Below are positions 53,090 through 63,788 of a DNA stretch of 64,000 nt, piece after piece; positions within the stretch are counted from its first letter, which is position 1, and every line of letters starts with the position of its first letter. This DNA comes from Ciona intestinalis (lineage: Eukaryota > Chordata > Ascidiacea > Phlebobranchia > Cionidae): contig NC_020175.2 of NCBI RefSeq assembly GCF_000224145.3, positions 4,610,180 to 4,674,179 on the forward strand, in the 5' to 3' direction. The notes under the pieces are model-generated. The model saw only the letters and a list, made by a program, of their open reading frames with translations. It was not told where the DNA came from and ran no database searches. A program made the position numbers and the translations under genes.

Positions 53090-53792
53090 GCCTTAAAATG
53101 TCTGACTTAGGTGCTTTAATTCAAAAAGTAGTCTTCGTATAAAAAAAACACCTTGAACCCAATTCGGTGCAAATGTAGCCGATGTGTTAATCTGACAAAT
53201 GTGATAACGGGTTGTAATAATTAGTAAAGTGCCGACAGCTCTTACGTCGTGCTGTGTAGCGCGATAAATGATCAAACAAGTATTTTAGGTCCAGAACTCT
53301 TTTATTTATATATAGTTGAGCCAAAGCTCAGATGCTTACGTTGTGCGGTGTAGCGCGATAAATGGTCAAACAAGTGTTTTAGGTCCAGAACTCTTTTATT
53401 TGTATATAGTTGAGCCAAAGCTCTTTTTTTTTATCTATTTTACTGCTCAGAAGTGATTGTAAGATTATGTTTGTGGCAACTCAACGTCCTCATCATTGCA
53501 GCGTTGGGCGAAACACTGTACACATTACGGGGCAAAAATCGAGAGATGCATTTAAAGGCAACGCAATACAAACAAGTGATGCACTAAAATGAGAGTGAGA
53601 CAAATATATTTCGCTACACTTGGAACAATTTGACCTTCATTGGAGTAAATTGGGGTACGATTCACAAATATTAAATATTTGGAGAGATTTTTCTTTTCCA
53701 TTTACCGCGACGCTTTTTTGTATACTTACACGAGTTTTTGTTTTGACGACTCATAAAATTTTAGTTGGAATTCTGCGTTATGCCAGCAAAGT

Positions 53793-54116
53793 TTATTGGC
53801 TATATCTAATCTTAACTTTTGGTTGATAATCTCGGTTTTTGAATATGTTCACTATTTTGGCCCCAAAGAAGTTGTTCGCATTAATACCATTATTTAACAT
53901 GACGACTTCCTTGGTGATTTTTAGAGGTTCTATTAAAATCGCGTTTAATAGATGTTGGATTTTATTTAATATACTTTTTGCGTTTTGGCAATCATATAGT
54001 ACGTGCTCTATGTTGTCCGTAGGTAGATGACAGAATTTACAGATTCTGATTTGGATTTGCCCATTATAATGTGGTTCAAAATTATTTTTCCGGAAGAAAT
54101 CCCCAAAAAGAAACAT
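53793..54116 (-). pseudogene. LINE B ORF2 C-terminal fragment
   Basis: Contains FFRKNNFEPHYNGQIQIR and the C-terminal knuckle CKFCHLPTDNIEHVLYDC (CxxC...H...C), equivalent to the CRSNFDNITHLLTKC region of LINE A. Confidence 0.7.
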
Positions 54117-54425
54117 TTTAAAAGCGACGTCTCGTTCTTTATTGTTAAAGTGAGGTTTTATCCGTTTTTTCTGATACGTTATGTTTTCCCAGTCATGCGG
54201 GCTATCGATGACACTTTTGTTTTGGAAAAATTGATCCGTAAGAACTGCATAGATCGGTTTTATTTTACTGGAAGTTAACGCAACGTCGTTTTTATTTAAG
54301 AGAAGGAAGGTAGATCTAATGCTCCTCTATGCGTCGGATCTGGGAATAATGTACTCGGTACAAGGTTAGTATAAATTTCGGGTTAAAGGATCTTTATCGT
54401 AGATCCAAGGTTATAACGAAACCAT

Positions 54426-54906
54426 TCAAGCCAGATCTCGGAAGTTTGGGTTAATTGTGAGATTGCGTATATTCTTGAAGCTTTCGCTGATTCCTAATTT
54501 GGCTTGGATGTTTGGGAATGAGAGACCACCTTTTTTATGGGGTGCATACAGCACCATTCGTTTAATCTTTTCGATCTTTCCAGGGTACCAGAGAAAAAAA
54601 AGGACGTTTTGGATTTTTTGTAAAGTGTTTCGGAATTGCGACATGTTTACTGATTTGTAAGATTTGCGGCATTAGCAACGAGTGGACTAAGGTGGTGCGG
54701 CCTTTCAGGGTAAGTTTTCGTTTTCTATGTTTATTTGCTAGGGAGGTGATAGCCGCTTGCGCTTTATCTAAACTTTGTTGCGTACAATTTTCTGTTAAAC
54801 TAAAGTATATTCCCAGTACTTTTATCATATTTTTGATTGTATCATTTGTAGTGTATTTGGGCGCCGTACTCACATTCGTCATTATCTGGGTTTTATTTTT
54901 ATCCAC
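54426..54906 (-). pseudogene. LINE B RT thumb region, frameshifted
   Basis: Two overlapping frames: one with MIKVLGIYFSLTENCTQQSL (LINE A: IKILGIYFSLTNNMTEQNW) and the next with GKIEKIKRMVLYAPHKKGGL (LINE A: SKIEKIKRITLQLPKNKGGK). They join by a frameshift near 54570-54640. Confidence 0.75.
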
Positions 54907-55259
54907 CTATTAAAGCCTTTTGGAAGGTCTAGTTTTTCTAGTACTTCATAGATAAATAAGTGACTGACTCTGTCAAACGCCTTTTCAAAGTTCACAGCCA
55001 TGATCGTTATATCCTTTTTGAAATGTTTGGCAGCGTTAATTGCGCCAGAAATATTATATAAACAGTGGTCGATTGTACGCCCTTTGATTGTGCATTTTTG
55101 TGAGGGACTGATCAAATGTTCAATAATTTGGTCTAGGCGTCTGCTTATGATTTTGCTTAGAATCTTGTAGTCCGTATTGAGCAATGAGATCGGTCGCCAG
55201 TTTTTAAGGTCCGTTTTTGGGCCCTTTTTATGCATAAATTTAATAATTGCTGTCCGCAT
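54882..55259 (-). pseudogene. LINE B RT N-terminal fragment
   Basis: Has the conserved NWRPISLLNTDYKILSKII and NFEKAFDRVSHLF blocks, then runs directly into the thumb region. Motifs with RQGCPLS and YADD are deleted, so this copy cannot encode an active RT. Confidence 0.8.
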
Positions 55260-55599
55260 TGTATTATCGCTGCTGTAGGTATATATTATTGTATAGCTCC
55301 ACTAATTCCAATTTTATGAATGGCCACATCGATTTATAAAAAAGTCCGGAGCCGATGTCGTTAATACTTCCTCTTTCGCTTGCGAGGTTTCGAACAGTTG
55401 CAATATGTGAAAGTGGTTTTCGGTTGGAATTGTCCAATTTCCTTTTTCCTTGGTTCCTGAGTGGCGTCCTTCAACTCGAGTCTATTCTTCATTTCGGGTG
55501 TTGGCGATTGGTGTAGAAGTTTGGCTTATTGGCAAGTGGCTTCTTTTGGTTGTTTCTTTCCTGGCGGGTGACTGAAAGGCGATGTTTTGGGTAGAGCCT

Positions 55600-55839
55600 T
55601 CATTTGTTTGAAACACTGCCCTTTTCCTCGGTGCAACCATACGGCAGTTGCGTGTTGTATGGCCACTGCACTTGCAGACTGCACAGAAGCCTTTTTTTAG
55701 GGCATTTATTTTGAAGGTGCCCTCTGTGTTTGCAGTAGTTGCACAGAGGCGTGTTCTCCTCGCCTGGACGGGTTACCGTAAACCATCTACCCCCAATTTT
55801 GATGACTGGAGGGATATTTGGCTTATTAATTTTTCCCAT
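55600..55839 (-). pseudogene. LINE B ORF1 zinc-knuckle fragment
   Basis: VTRPGEENTPLCNYCKHRGH followed by LQNKCPKK matches the LINE A ORF1 block VTRPGESHLPLCRFCKERGH. The second knuckle is shifted out of frame. Confidence 0.7.
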
Positions 55840-55956
55840 TCTTAGATTAACCCAGCCATTTTTGATTGAAGGAAAATTTCGGTGGTGGGCATATTGGTGT
55901 GAATTAATTTCACCCCAATTATGTCTGGTCGCCAGTTCATGGATCTTTTTGATCGG

Positions 55957-56006
55957 NNNNNNNNNNNNNNNNNNNNNNNNNNNNNNNNNNNNNNNNNNNN
56001 NNNNNN
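55957..56006. other. Assembly gap (50 N)
   Basis: Run of N within LINE B. Confidence 1.
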
Positions 56007-56834
56007 GTCATTTTTTTCCTTTGGTCGTTAATTATTATAACTTATTTTTTTAAAAAGATTTATATAACGAAATAACCTATAGGGCTCACAGGCTAAGATT
56101 TTATCCGAAGTGCGCGTGTATGTTCCGAAATTCAAATTAGATTTTTAAGTATTCAAGTTTAACACGGTTAGATACTGTAAATTTATATAGCAAGAATACA
56201 ACACAGGTTTACCGGGGATGGTGATGGATCACCAGATGCGGTAGAAGTTCAGAGGAGGTTTCGAGCAAATTGCAGTCCCCGCAGAGTCGTACAGTTTTTA
56301 GAGTTGGTAAGGGTAGTTCTTCGATGGTCTTCTGATATTGGCGGCGTAACGGTTCAACCAAGTCTTTGTGGGAGCAGTAGATATATCCGACCGCGACGAT
56401 ATTCCCCAACAGGGGTAGGGTCGTCCGGTAGTGTGAGATTGTAGAGGATTCCGGTGTTGTAGAGTTGGTGGAGCTTTAGTTATTGTAGAGTGGCAGTTGT
56501 AGGTAGTCGGTGGGATGTAGAGAGACTTCTGGCGATGCAGCAATCAGGGTTCAGCAGCAATACGTCGTTTCAATTTGGTAAGACAATCTGAGAGTAGCCC
56601 AAATTCTTACCTTATTCAAATAGAATACATTAAAATGTCTGACTTGGGTTCTTTAATTCAAAAAGTAGTCTTCGTATAATGAAAACACTATGAGCTCAAT
56701 TCGGTGCAAATGTGGCCGCTGTGTTATTCTGACAAATGTGATAATGGTTGTAATAATGGTAAAGCCCGACAGCTCTTACGTTGTGTGGTGTTGCGATCAA
56801 ACAAGTATTTTAGGTCCAGAACTCTTTTATTTAT

Positions 56835-56880
56835 ATATAGTTGAGCCAAAGCTCAGACTCTTACCTTATTCAAATAGAAT
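56835..56880 (-). ncRNA. Spliced-leader RNA gene, copy 5
   Basis: Exact leader and hairpin; donor region GTAAGAGTC, one base different from the common form. Confidence 0.85.
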
Positions 56881-57098
56881 ACCTTAAAATGTTTGAGTTG
56901 GGTGCTTCAATTCAAAAAGTAGTCTTCGTATAAAGAAAACACAATGAACCCAATTCAATGCAAATGTAGCCTATGTGTTAATCTGACAAATGTGATAACG
57001 GTATGTAATAATGGTGAAGTCCGACAACTCTTACGTTGTGCGTTGTAGCGCGATAAATGATCAAACAAGTATTTTAGGTCCAGAACTCTTTTATTTGT

Positions 57099-57144
57099 AC
57101 ATAGTTAAGCCAAAGCTCAGATTCTTACCTTATTCAAATAGAAT
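57099..57144 (-). ncRNA. Spliced-leader RNA gene, copy 6
   Basis: Exact leader and donor. The hairpin is TGAGC-TTTG-GCTTA, giving a G-U pair in the stem, intermediate between the common form and copy 4. Confidence 0.85.
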
Positions 57145-58056
57145 GCCTTAAAATGTCTAACTTGTGTCCTTTAATTCAAAAAGTGGTCTTCGTATAATGA
57201 AACCACTATGAACCCAATTCGGTGCAAATGTGGCTGATGTGTTAATCTGACAAATGTGATAATGGTTGTAATAATGGTAAAGTCCGACAGCTCTTACGTT
57301 GTGTGGTGTAGCGATCAAACAAGTATTTTAGGTCCCGAATTATTTTATTTGTATATAGTTGAGCCAAAGCTCTTTTTTTTTCTAGAAAAACAAAGTGTTT
57401 TCAATTTGAAGTCATGGTCTCATCATTGCGGTATGCGAAAATGAAAAGTGTACAAACAATAATTAGCAATAATTGATAATGACATTTGGTGGGCACAACA
57501 CTTATTAATATACATATTGACATTTTGTAAATAAACACTTGTGAGAAAGTCGACCAGGTGACTTGGTGAATGAATGTTTTAACTGGAAGGTAAAATGTGG
57601 ATGTAAGGAAATAAATGAATTAAAAAGGTATATACTTGTTAAAGACTAACATGGGGGCACACGAGGGATAGGTGTGTGTTAAGATAAAGCGGTATGGAAT
57701 ATTTGATTTGTGGTTACAATTTTAACAGGAAGTTACATAAAAACTTAGCTTCACATTTGGAATGGTGAACTACAGTATCATATAGGTATGTCTAGTAGTT
57801 AGAAAACTATTTTAATTGTAGCATCATTTTTACATCTCTTTTGGACGAATGTTTGGTTTTGGCTATAAAGACGTTCAGTTTTCGTTTAGTTGCCCATAAC
57901 ATTTTCCGGATGAACTCTTCGTTGTTCCGAATATTATATATTTTTTCTATCCAGTTTTTGTTTCGCTTGTATTATTTCTATTTTGGTAACCGTTATTAGT
58001 TTTCGTAATCCTATCATTTTACCTTCTACGTCTGGTTTATTGAACATAATTAGGTT

Positions 58057-61000
58057 TTAGTTTAATTTGACGGCGTAGGTAAAGGTCTGGCTCGCCAGCA
58101 GACATACTTTGTTAAAAATTTCCATCGAGATGGGGCATTTAGTTAAAAGATGGGTAATGTTATCAAAGTTGGATCTACAAATTTGCAGTTTGTGATTTCT
58201 ACTTCCTCCCTTAAAATAATAAGATGCGAATTTTTTTTTACAGTCGCCAAAAAAAACAGCTTTATTTGCAATCAGGTAATTGTAGTTTTGTTCTATTCGA
58301 GAAAAAGGTTTTAGAACTTTGGAATTGCAAGTTATATCCGACCATTTTATCTCTTTGCTGTCCACTTTGATTGTGTTTGTGTGAGATTCAAGGCTTTTTA
58401 GTGTGTCATATATTGGTTTTAGTTTTGCATTTTGCCATTTAAAGTTTGCTATATTTAGTTTAAAAATTGTTTGTCTGATTATATTGTATAGGGTGTTTGG
58501 ATGTGTTGAATTAGGGGCCGCATTAGTGTAGAGAGAAGTGTTTACTAGTTTTATTGCTGTGCCTAATTGATATCTTGTCCATTCGTGCCATATTTCGGTA
58601 GTTTTATCTATTTTTGTTATTGTATATAGTCTGCTTGTCTGTGCACTAGTTATCTTTACTCTAATATCAGGTATTGCTTTACCGCCTTTATTTTTAGGGA
58701 GTTGGAGCGTTATTCTTTTAATTTTTTCTATTTTAGATTCCCAAACAAAACGGTAAACTAGTTTTGTTATTTGCTTCTCGTAGTTTGTAGAAAGTGGTAT
58801 ATGTTTACCAATGTGAATGAGCTGCGGAATTACTAGTGCGTTTATTAGTAGTGTTTTCCCGTTCAGTGTTAGTTTTCTATTTAAAATTGTATGTATAATT
58901 TGCCTGATCGTGTTGACAGCCTTCTTCCAGTTTTGTTCTGTCATGTTATTGGTTAGACTAAAGTAAATTCCAAGAATTTTTATATGCTGTTTTATATGTC
59001 CCACCCAGTCTAATTGAGTAAGTGCGTCGGTTGCATGCGGGTCGTTGCTAATGATTTGAGTTTTTTCAGCATTAATTTTATGGCCCGATATTTTCTCATA
59101 TTCGTTTAGTTCCCGTTTAATATCTTTAACACACCGTATGTCACTCGTCATAATTGTGAGGTCGTCCGCATATTGTATACATTTTGTTTCTATATGTCTA
59201 AATGTGTAGCCGAATATTTTATTATTTTGATTTATTTTTCTTGTTAGAATTTCTATTCCAATGATGAAAAGTGACATACTTAGAGGGCATCCTTGTCGTA
59301 TGCCGCGTTGGATTTCTATTTCGTCCGTATGGGCACCATTTACTTCTATAATACTTATTAAGTTTTTGTATATGATTTTGATCCAATTTGAGATATAAGT
59401 GGGAAAGCGGAAAGTGTCTATTATGGAAAAGAGGAAAGTGTGGTCTACTCTGTCGAAAGCTTTTTGAAAGTCTATAGCCAAGATTGTTAAGGTTTTTATT
59501 AAAACGTTTTGCGGATTCTATGGTACTTTGTATGTTATATAATGCTTGGTGTATGTCTCTACCGTCAACCCCGCATTTTTGATTGTTGCTTATAATTTTT
59601 TAATATCGGTTTTATTCTGTTGTTTATTATTTTGCTTAGGATTTTGTAGTCGTTATTCAATAAGGAAATCGGTCGCCAGTTTTTTATCTCTCTTTTGTCT
59701 CCCTTTTTATGTATGAGTTTAGTTATTGCTGTTCGCATGGTTTTAGGCATGGTTTGTTTTAAGTATATATTATGGTATAGTTCCGCTAGATCTTTCGAGA
59801 TATTGTTTTTCCGTTTTTTGTAAAAGAATTCCGTAATTCCGTCGCAACCTGGTGAGGAGTTTTTGTTTAGCGATTCAATTGCTGTTTCTATTTCTTCTAT
59901 TGAGATTGGTCTATTTATTTCTGTATGCTCGGTTGGTTCCCAATCGATTGGTTCTATTATCTCCAAATAATTTGTTTGGCCATTGGATTTTTGTGTTTTG
60001 CCCCATAGCTCTCTATAAAATGTGTGTATATTCTGCATAATATCTTTTTTATCTACCATTATATTACCCGCGTGGTCTTTTAAGCTTATTATCCTACTTC
60101 TACTTTGGTTATTTTTCTCGAATTGAAAGAAGTCTTTTGTTGGTTGTTCTTCGTTGTCAAAATTTGTCATTTTTGCCCGAATAATTGCGCCTCTATTTAG
60201 TGAAGTTTCATAATTGTTGATCTTACTTTGCAGTTGGCTATATTCCGTAGAAGGGGGGTGCTTTTTATTTTGTGATTTTATTGTGTTTAGTCGTTGTACG
60301 GCCGCATTGTATCGTAACTTTTCCAGTTTGTTTATGCGTTTAGAAAATTCCGCACATTCGTTTGTTATCATAATTTTCCCTTTTTCCCACCAATCCAAGG
60401 CATTTAGGATTTTGCCTTTTTGGAGTTTCCAATTGTTCCAAAGTATTTCTATATTATCTGATAAGTCTTTGTATTCAAGCATTCGATCATTTATTTTGTA
60501 AAAGGACTTTCCCCAATTTTTTGTGGCTTCTATTGCTATGGTTACAATCGGGCAGTTGTTGTGGTCTGAAAAGTAGTTTATTTTATGCGCGATGTCTATA
60601 ATGAAGGGTATCATGTTATCGCTTGTATATATTCTGTCTATGCGGCGAGATGCGTCGGGTGCGATTCTCGTATACACTATTTGATCTTTGTGTATTTTTC
60701 TATGAAGGTCGAGTAAGTTAAATTTTCTTTCTATGTTTCGCCAGTTGTTTATTTCATGTTTACTATATAGCAGATTGCTTTTCGTGTCTATTTTTTCTGT
60801 TACGAAGTTAAAATCACCAAGGATTATATTCTTTGTATATAAGTTGCATTCCAAAGATTGAACCATGCTCTCCAATTGTTTTATTCTTTTTTGAGGTTTC
60901 TTTCCCGATTGCAAATATATATTGAAAAGAACGATTTCATTATTTTCTCTTTTAAGTTTGATATTTTGAATTCTGTTTGGGAGAATTATGTTGTGGACGG

Positions 61001-61277
61001 TTTCATATTGGTCCAGTATATGGTTTTTGATTAGTATGATGGTCCCCTTATAAAAGTTGTTGTCGATTTTGTCCACTATTGTATTATTGTATATTTTTGC
61101 ATCGCATAATCTCTCTAAATCATTTAAAATTCGGAGGGATATAATTCTGGTTTCTTGTAGACATAGTATGCTAATTTGGTTAGTATTCATATAATTGCAT
61201 ATTGCGTGAGATTTATTGTCTATGCCATTTATATTGAGCGTTCCAATTTTTACGTTATTTTCGACCGCGCCTGCCAT
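58057..61277 (-). CDS. LINE A ORF2: endonuclease-reverse transcriptase, two frameshifts
   Basis: Starts MAGAVENNVKIGTLNINGI at 61277. APE-type endonuclease motifs: NINGI, LQETRI, LGDFNFV, RRIDRIYTSDN and the final SDHNNCPIV. RT motifs: NWRPISLLNNDYKILSKII, IDFQKAFDRVDHTF, RQGCPLSMSLFI, catalytic YADDLTIM, then GIYFSLTNN. The C-terminal knuckle CRSNFDNITHLLTKC is near the end, total about 1073 codons. Open in two long frames (61277-59565 and 59481-58057). The short linking part is in a third frame, bounded by a 6-base run at 59596-59601 and a 5-base run at 59493-59497. All catalytic motifs are intact, so the element may be active apart from these breaks. Confidence 0.88.
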
Positions 61278-61347
61278 TAGGTATAAAAAGGAGCATACAA
61301 TTTATTCATGATCGATAAAAAAGGATAGTATATTTGATGGAAGAAGG

Positions 61348-62659
61348 TTAGGTGACATGTTCCTGCTCGAGTTTGGGTCTTTTTGACGGTGTGGTTTCTC
61401 TAGGAATCTGAAAGAGGGATTGTAGGTTTCTTCGAATTTCCGGTGGCTCGATTGTTTCATTGGTTTGTGATTGGTTAAAGGTCTGGTTTCTATTGAGTTC
61501 GTATATATTGGATTGGTAGCCGAGTGGTAGTTCCATGTCTTCATAAAAGTTTTGGTCGCCCATGAAGATTGTATTGCCATCGGTAGGAGGGGTAGTTGTA
61601 GTTGATGGTGTACTTTTACCAGATGTAGCGATTGAAGCATTTGAATGGTTTTTGTCATAAGGTTCTTCAGTGTCTGTTTGTCCAGAAGGAAGTTGTTGGG
61701 AGTTGTTACTGATTGGTTGGATTGGTTTGGGTCTTGGTGTACGTTGCTTTTTTGGAGTAGAAGTAGTGGTCGTTTTTGGTGCTTTCAGAAGTTGGGGAAA
61801 TTTGTTCAGGTTCTCCAATTGTGTTGGGGTTCCTTCATTCATGTTGTTTTCATTTGTTTGAGTTTCCAATATTGCAAATCTATTTTGGGTAGGGGTTGAG
61901 GGTATGGGTGTTGGCATTATTTGGGTGTTGGTTTTTCTTATTATTGTCCATGGCTGTGGGGTCTTCTGCAGAATGTCGGTTGGTCTGGATCGGCAATTTC
62001 GAAGAATATGTCCTTCGCATTTGCAAAATGTGCAGTATCCTTTTTTTGGGCATCTTGTTTGCACATGCCCACGTTCTTTGCAGAACCGACAAAGGGGTAG
62101 ATGAGATTCCCCAGGCCTCGTCACTGTAGCGTATTTTCCACATATTTTAATTACTTTGGGGATATTGTTTATGTTCAGTTTTTCAAAATATACATTGATT
62201 TTTTTTATGTTTCTTGAAATTTCGGTGGAAGCCAAATTCCATTTCCACTATTTTGCCCCATCTGTTTCTTTCCAGTAACGTTTTTATCTTAGAAAATTCT
62301 ATATATGCCGGGACCGGGTGCAGTGTAACAATTTCTTTTGGTGGGGATGGCAAAAACGCAGATATATACATTTCGTTCCCATTTTCCGAAGCGAATTTTA
62401 CTCTTTCATTGTTGATATGGTTAATGATTGATTGGATATTATGGGCAAATTTTGGTTTTATAGTAATCAAAAAGGTCATATCCTTAAAAGAGTCAGTAAT
62501 TACTCCGTCAACTTGATTTTTGAGTAGTTCAAGGGGCTTTCCTGTACCAAAGAGTTCCATAAACACGGAAACGCTTATATGTTCAATATTGCCCTTCAGT
62601 TGGAGTATGAGTGATCGCTTTATTTCTGATTCTATTTCTAAAACCGTGCAGGTTGCCAT
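61348..62659 (-). CDS. LINE A ORF1: nucleic-acid-binding protein, one frameshift
   Basis: Likely start MATCTVLEIESEIKR at 62659 (context GCCATGG). The first ~150 residues form an unrecognised domain (MELFGTGKPLELL...). Two CCHC knuckles follow, CRFCKERGHVQTRC and CTFCKCEGHILRNC, then a Ser/Thr/Pro-rich tail ending KRPKLEQEHVT; ~437 codons. The frame changes at or near the 8-base T run at 62199-62206. The longer ORF upstream of 62659 includes a poly-Phe stretch and is probably 5' UTR. It ends 70 bp before ORF2. Confidence 0.82.
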
Positions 62660-63478
62660 GGCTAAAGTTGAATTGATGTACAAGGAGAGTTTGCGACGGC
62701 AGAAAAAATTATAGTTCGAAAAAAAAGAAAAAAGGGCAAAAAAAAAGAAAAAAAAGAAAAAATCGGGTACACGATTGTCTAACGGCAGGCGCCGCGGCGC
62801 GCGTTCCAAACACACCAAAGCGCACTAAAAAGAAAACTATTTACAAGTACAGCTACAAAAAGCAATAGGAAAACAAAAACAAGTCACCTGGTCGATGGGC
62901 AGAGGAAAGGTAATTCAGTTCTTGTTGTAGTAAGTAATCCAATTTTCAGCACGGAAAGGGTAATCCAAATATGAGGTTTCGGTGGTTAATCCAAGAGGTT
63001 TTGCAGCTTATAATCCAAAATTTGTGGGAGGGGCGAGTTCAAAGGTTGTTTCCAAGGAAGTCTTTTGTGAAGCCGGGAAAATGTAAATTCCGTCGTCTAC
63101 ACCGAGGAGGAGCCGAGACGTCGCCGAAGTGTCTTCGAAGAGTGGTCGAGAGTTGGAGGTCGTCGAGGAATCTTCGAGTGGTCGTCCAATGGAGGGCAGT
63201 AGACTTTCTCTTCTGGGGAACAGCAGCTCTTTGTCTTCGCAGCTATTATTCAAATAGAATACCTTCAAATGTCTGACTTGGGTGCTTTGATTCAAAAAGT
63301 TTTCTTCGTATAAAGAAAACACCTAGAACCCAATTCGGTGCAAATGTAGCCGATGTGTTAATCTGACATATGTGATAACGGTATGTAATAATGGTAAAGT
63401 CCGATAGCTCTTACGTTGTGCGGTGTAGCGCGATAATTGATCAAACAAGTATTTTAGGTTCAGAACTCTTTTGTTCAT

Positions 63479-63524
63479 ATATAGTTGAGCCAAAGCTCAG
63501 ATTCTTACCTTATTCAAATAGAAT
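63479..63524 (-). ncRNA. Spliced-leader RNA gene, copy 7
   Basis: Exact leader, GTAAGAATC donor and standard hairpin. Confidence 0.9.
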
Positions 63525-63742
63525 ACCGTAAAATGTCTGACTTGGGTGCTTTAATTCAAAAAGTTTTCTTCGTATAAAGAAAACACCTAGAACCCAATTC
63601 GGTGCAAATGTAGCCGATGTGTTAATCTGACATATGTGATAACGGTATGTAATAATGGTAAAGTCCGACATCTCTTACGTTGTGCGGTGTAGCGCGACAT
63701 ATGGTCAAACAAGTATTTTAGGTCCAGTACTCTTTTGTTTAT

Positions 63743-63788
63743 ATATAGTTGAGCCAAAGCTCAGATTCTTACCTTATTCAAATAGAAT
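63743..63788 (-). ncRNA. Spliced-leader RNA gene, copy 8
   Basis: Exact leader, donor and hairpin; next unit begins further right. Confidence 0.9.

Larger units (their letters stand above)
52087..53423 (-). repeat. SL RNA tandem array 1
   Basis: Units of ~264 bp (boundaries near 52329, 52593, 52857, 53056, 53321), two of them shortened by deletion. Each full unit has the leader, the SL RNA hairpin, an ACTATATATAAATAAAAGAG-like stretch and a conserved spacer. The left unit is interrupted by LINE C and the right unit by LINE B. The unit starting near 53321 lacks the leader. Confidence 0.9.
53424..56602 (-). mobile_element. LINE B: decayed SL-gene retrotransposon
   Basis: The 3' end is an A-tail (T run from 53424) joined to GAGCTTTGGCTC of the SL RNA gene, the same base as LINE A. 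The 5' end meets the SL RNA gene just after GTAAGAAT near 56603. Fragments in order on the minus strand are an ORF1 zinc-knuckle region, RT N-terminal part and RT thumb/C-terminal parts. The endonuclease and the RT core with the YADD motif are missing. A 50-N gap lies at 55957-56006. Sequence is clearly related to LINE A but divergent. Confidence 0.8.
56603..57372 (-). repeat. SL RNA tandem array 2
   Basis: About three ~260-bp units between LINE B (left) and LINE A (right). The left unit retains the leader at 56611-56626 but its hairpin is replaced by the LINE B 5' end. The right unit retains only the hairpin 3' side (GAGCTTTGGCTC) after the LINE A tail. Confidence 0.9.
57373..63245 (-). mobile_element. 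LINE A: near-complete APE-type LINE in an SL RNA gene
   Basis: About 5.9 kb, same sense as the SL RNA. 3' end: A-tail (T run from 57373) joined to GAGCTTTGGCTC of the SL RNA hairpin. 5' end: meets the SL at ATTCTATTTGAATAA near 63245. Order on the minus strand: 5' UTR (63245-62660), ORF1 with zinc knuckles, ORF2 with AP-type endonuclease, RT and C-terminal knuckle, then a ~680-bp 3' UTR. Endonuclease type and RT motifs place it in the L1/Tx1 group, which includes several site-specific lineages. A 16-bp sequence in the 5' UTR is exactly complementary to one in the 3' UTR. Three frame breaks, each attributed to a homopolymer run. Confidence 0.88.

Noticed and set aside
58057-61277. RLE-type (SLACS/CRE-like) LINE
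   Set aside because: The protein has an N-terminal APE-type endonuclease (LQETRI, GDFNF, SDHNNCP) and L1/Tx1-style RT, not a C-terminal restriction-like endonuclease.
57550-62895. The 16-bp inverted pair as terminal inverted repeats of a DNA transposon
   Set aside because: The pair lies inside the LINE (A-tail is ~180 bp outside at the 3' end, SL junction ~350 bp outside at the 5' end), so it does not bound an element.
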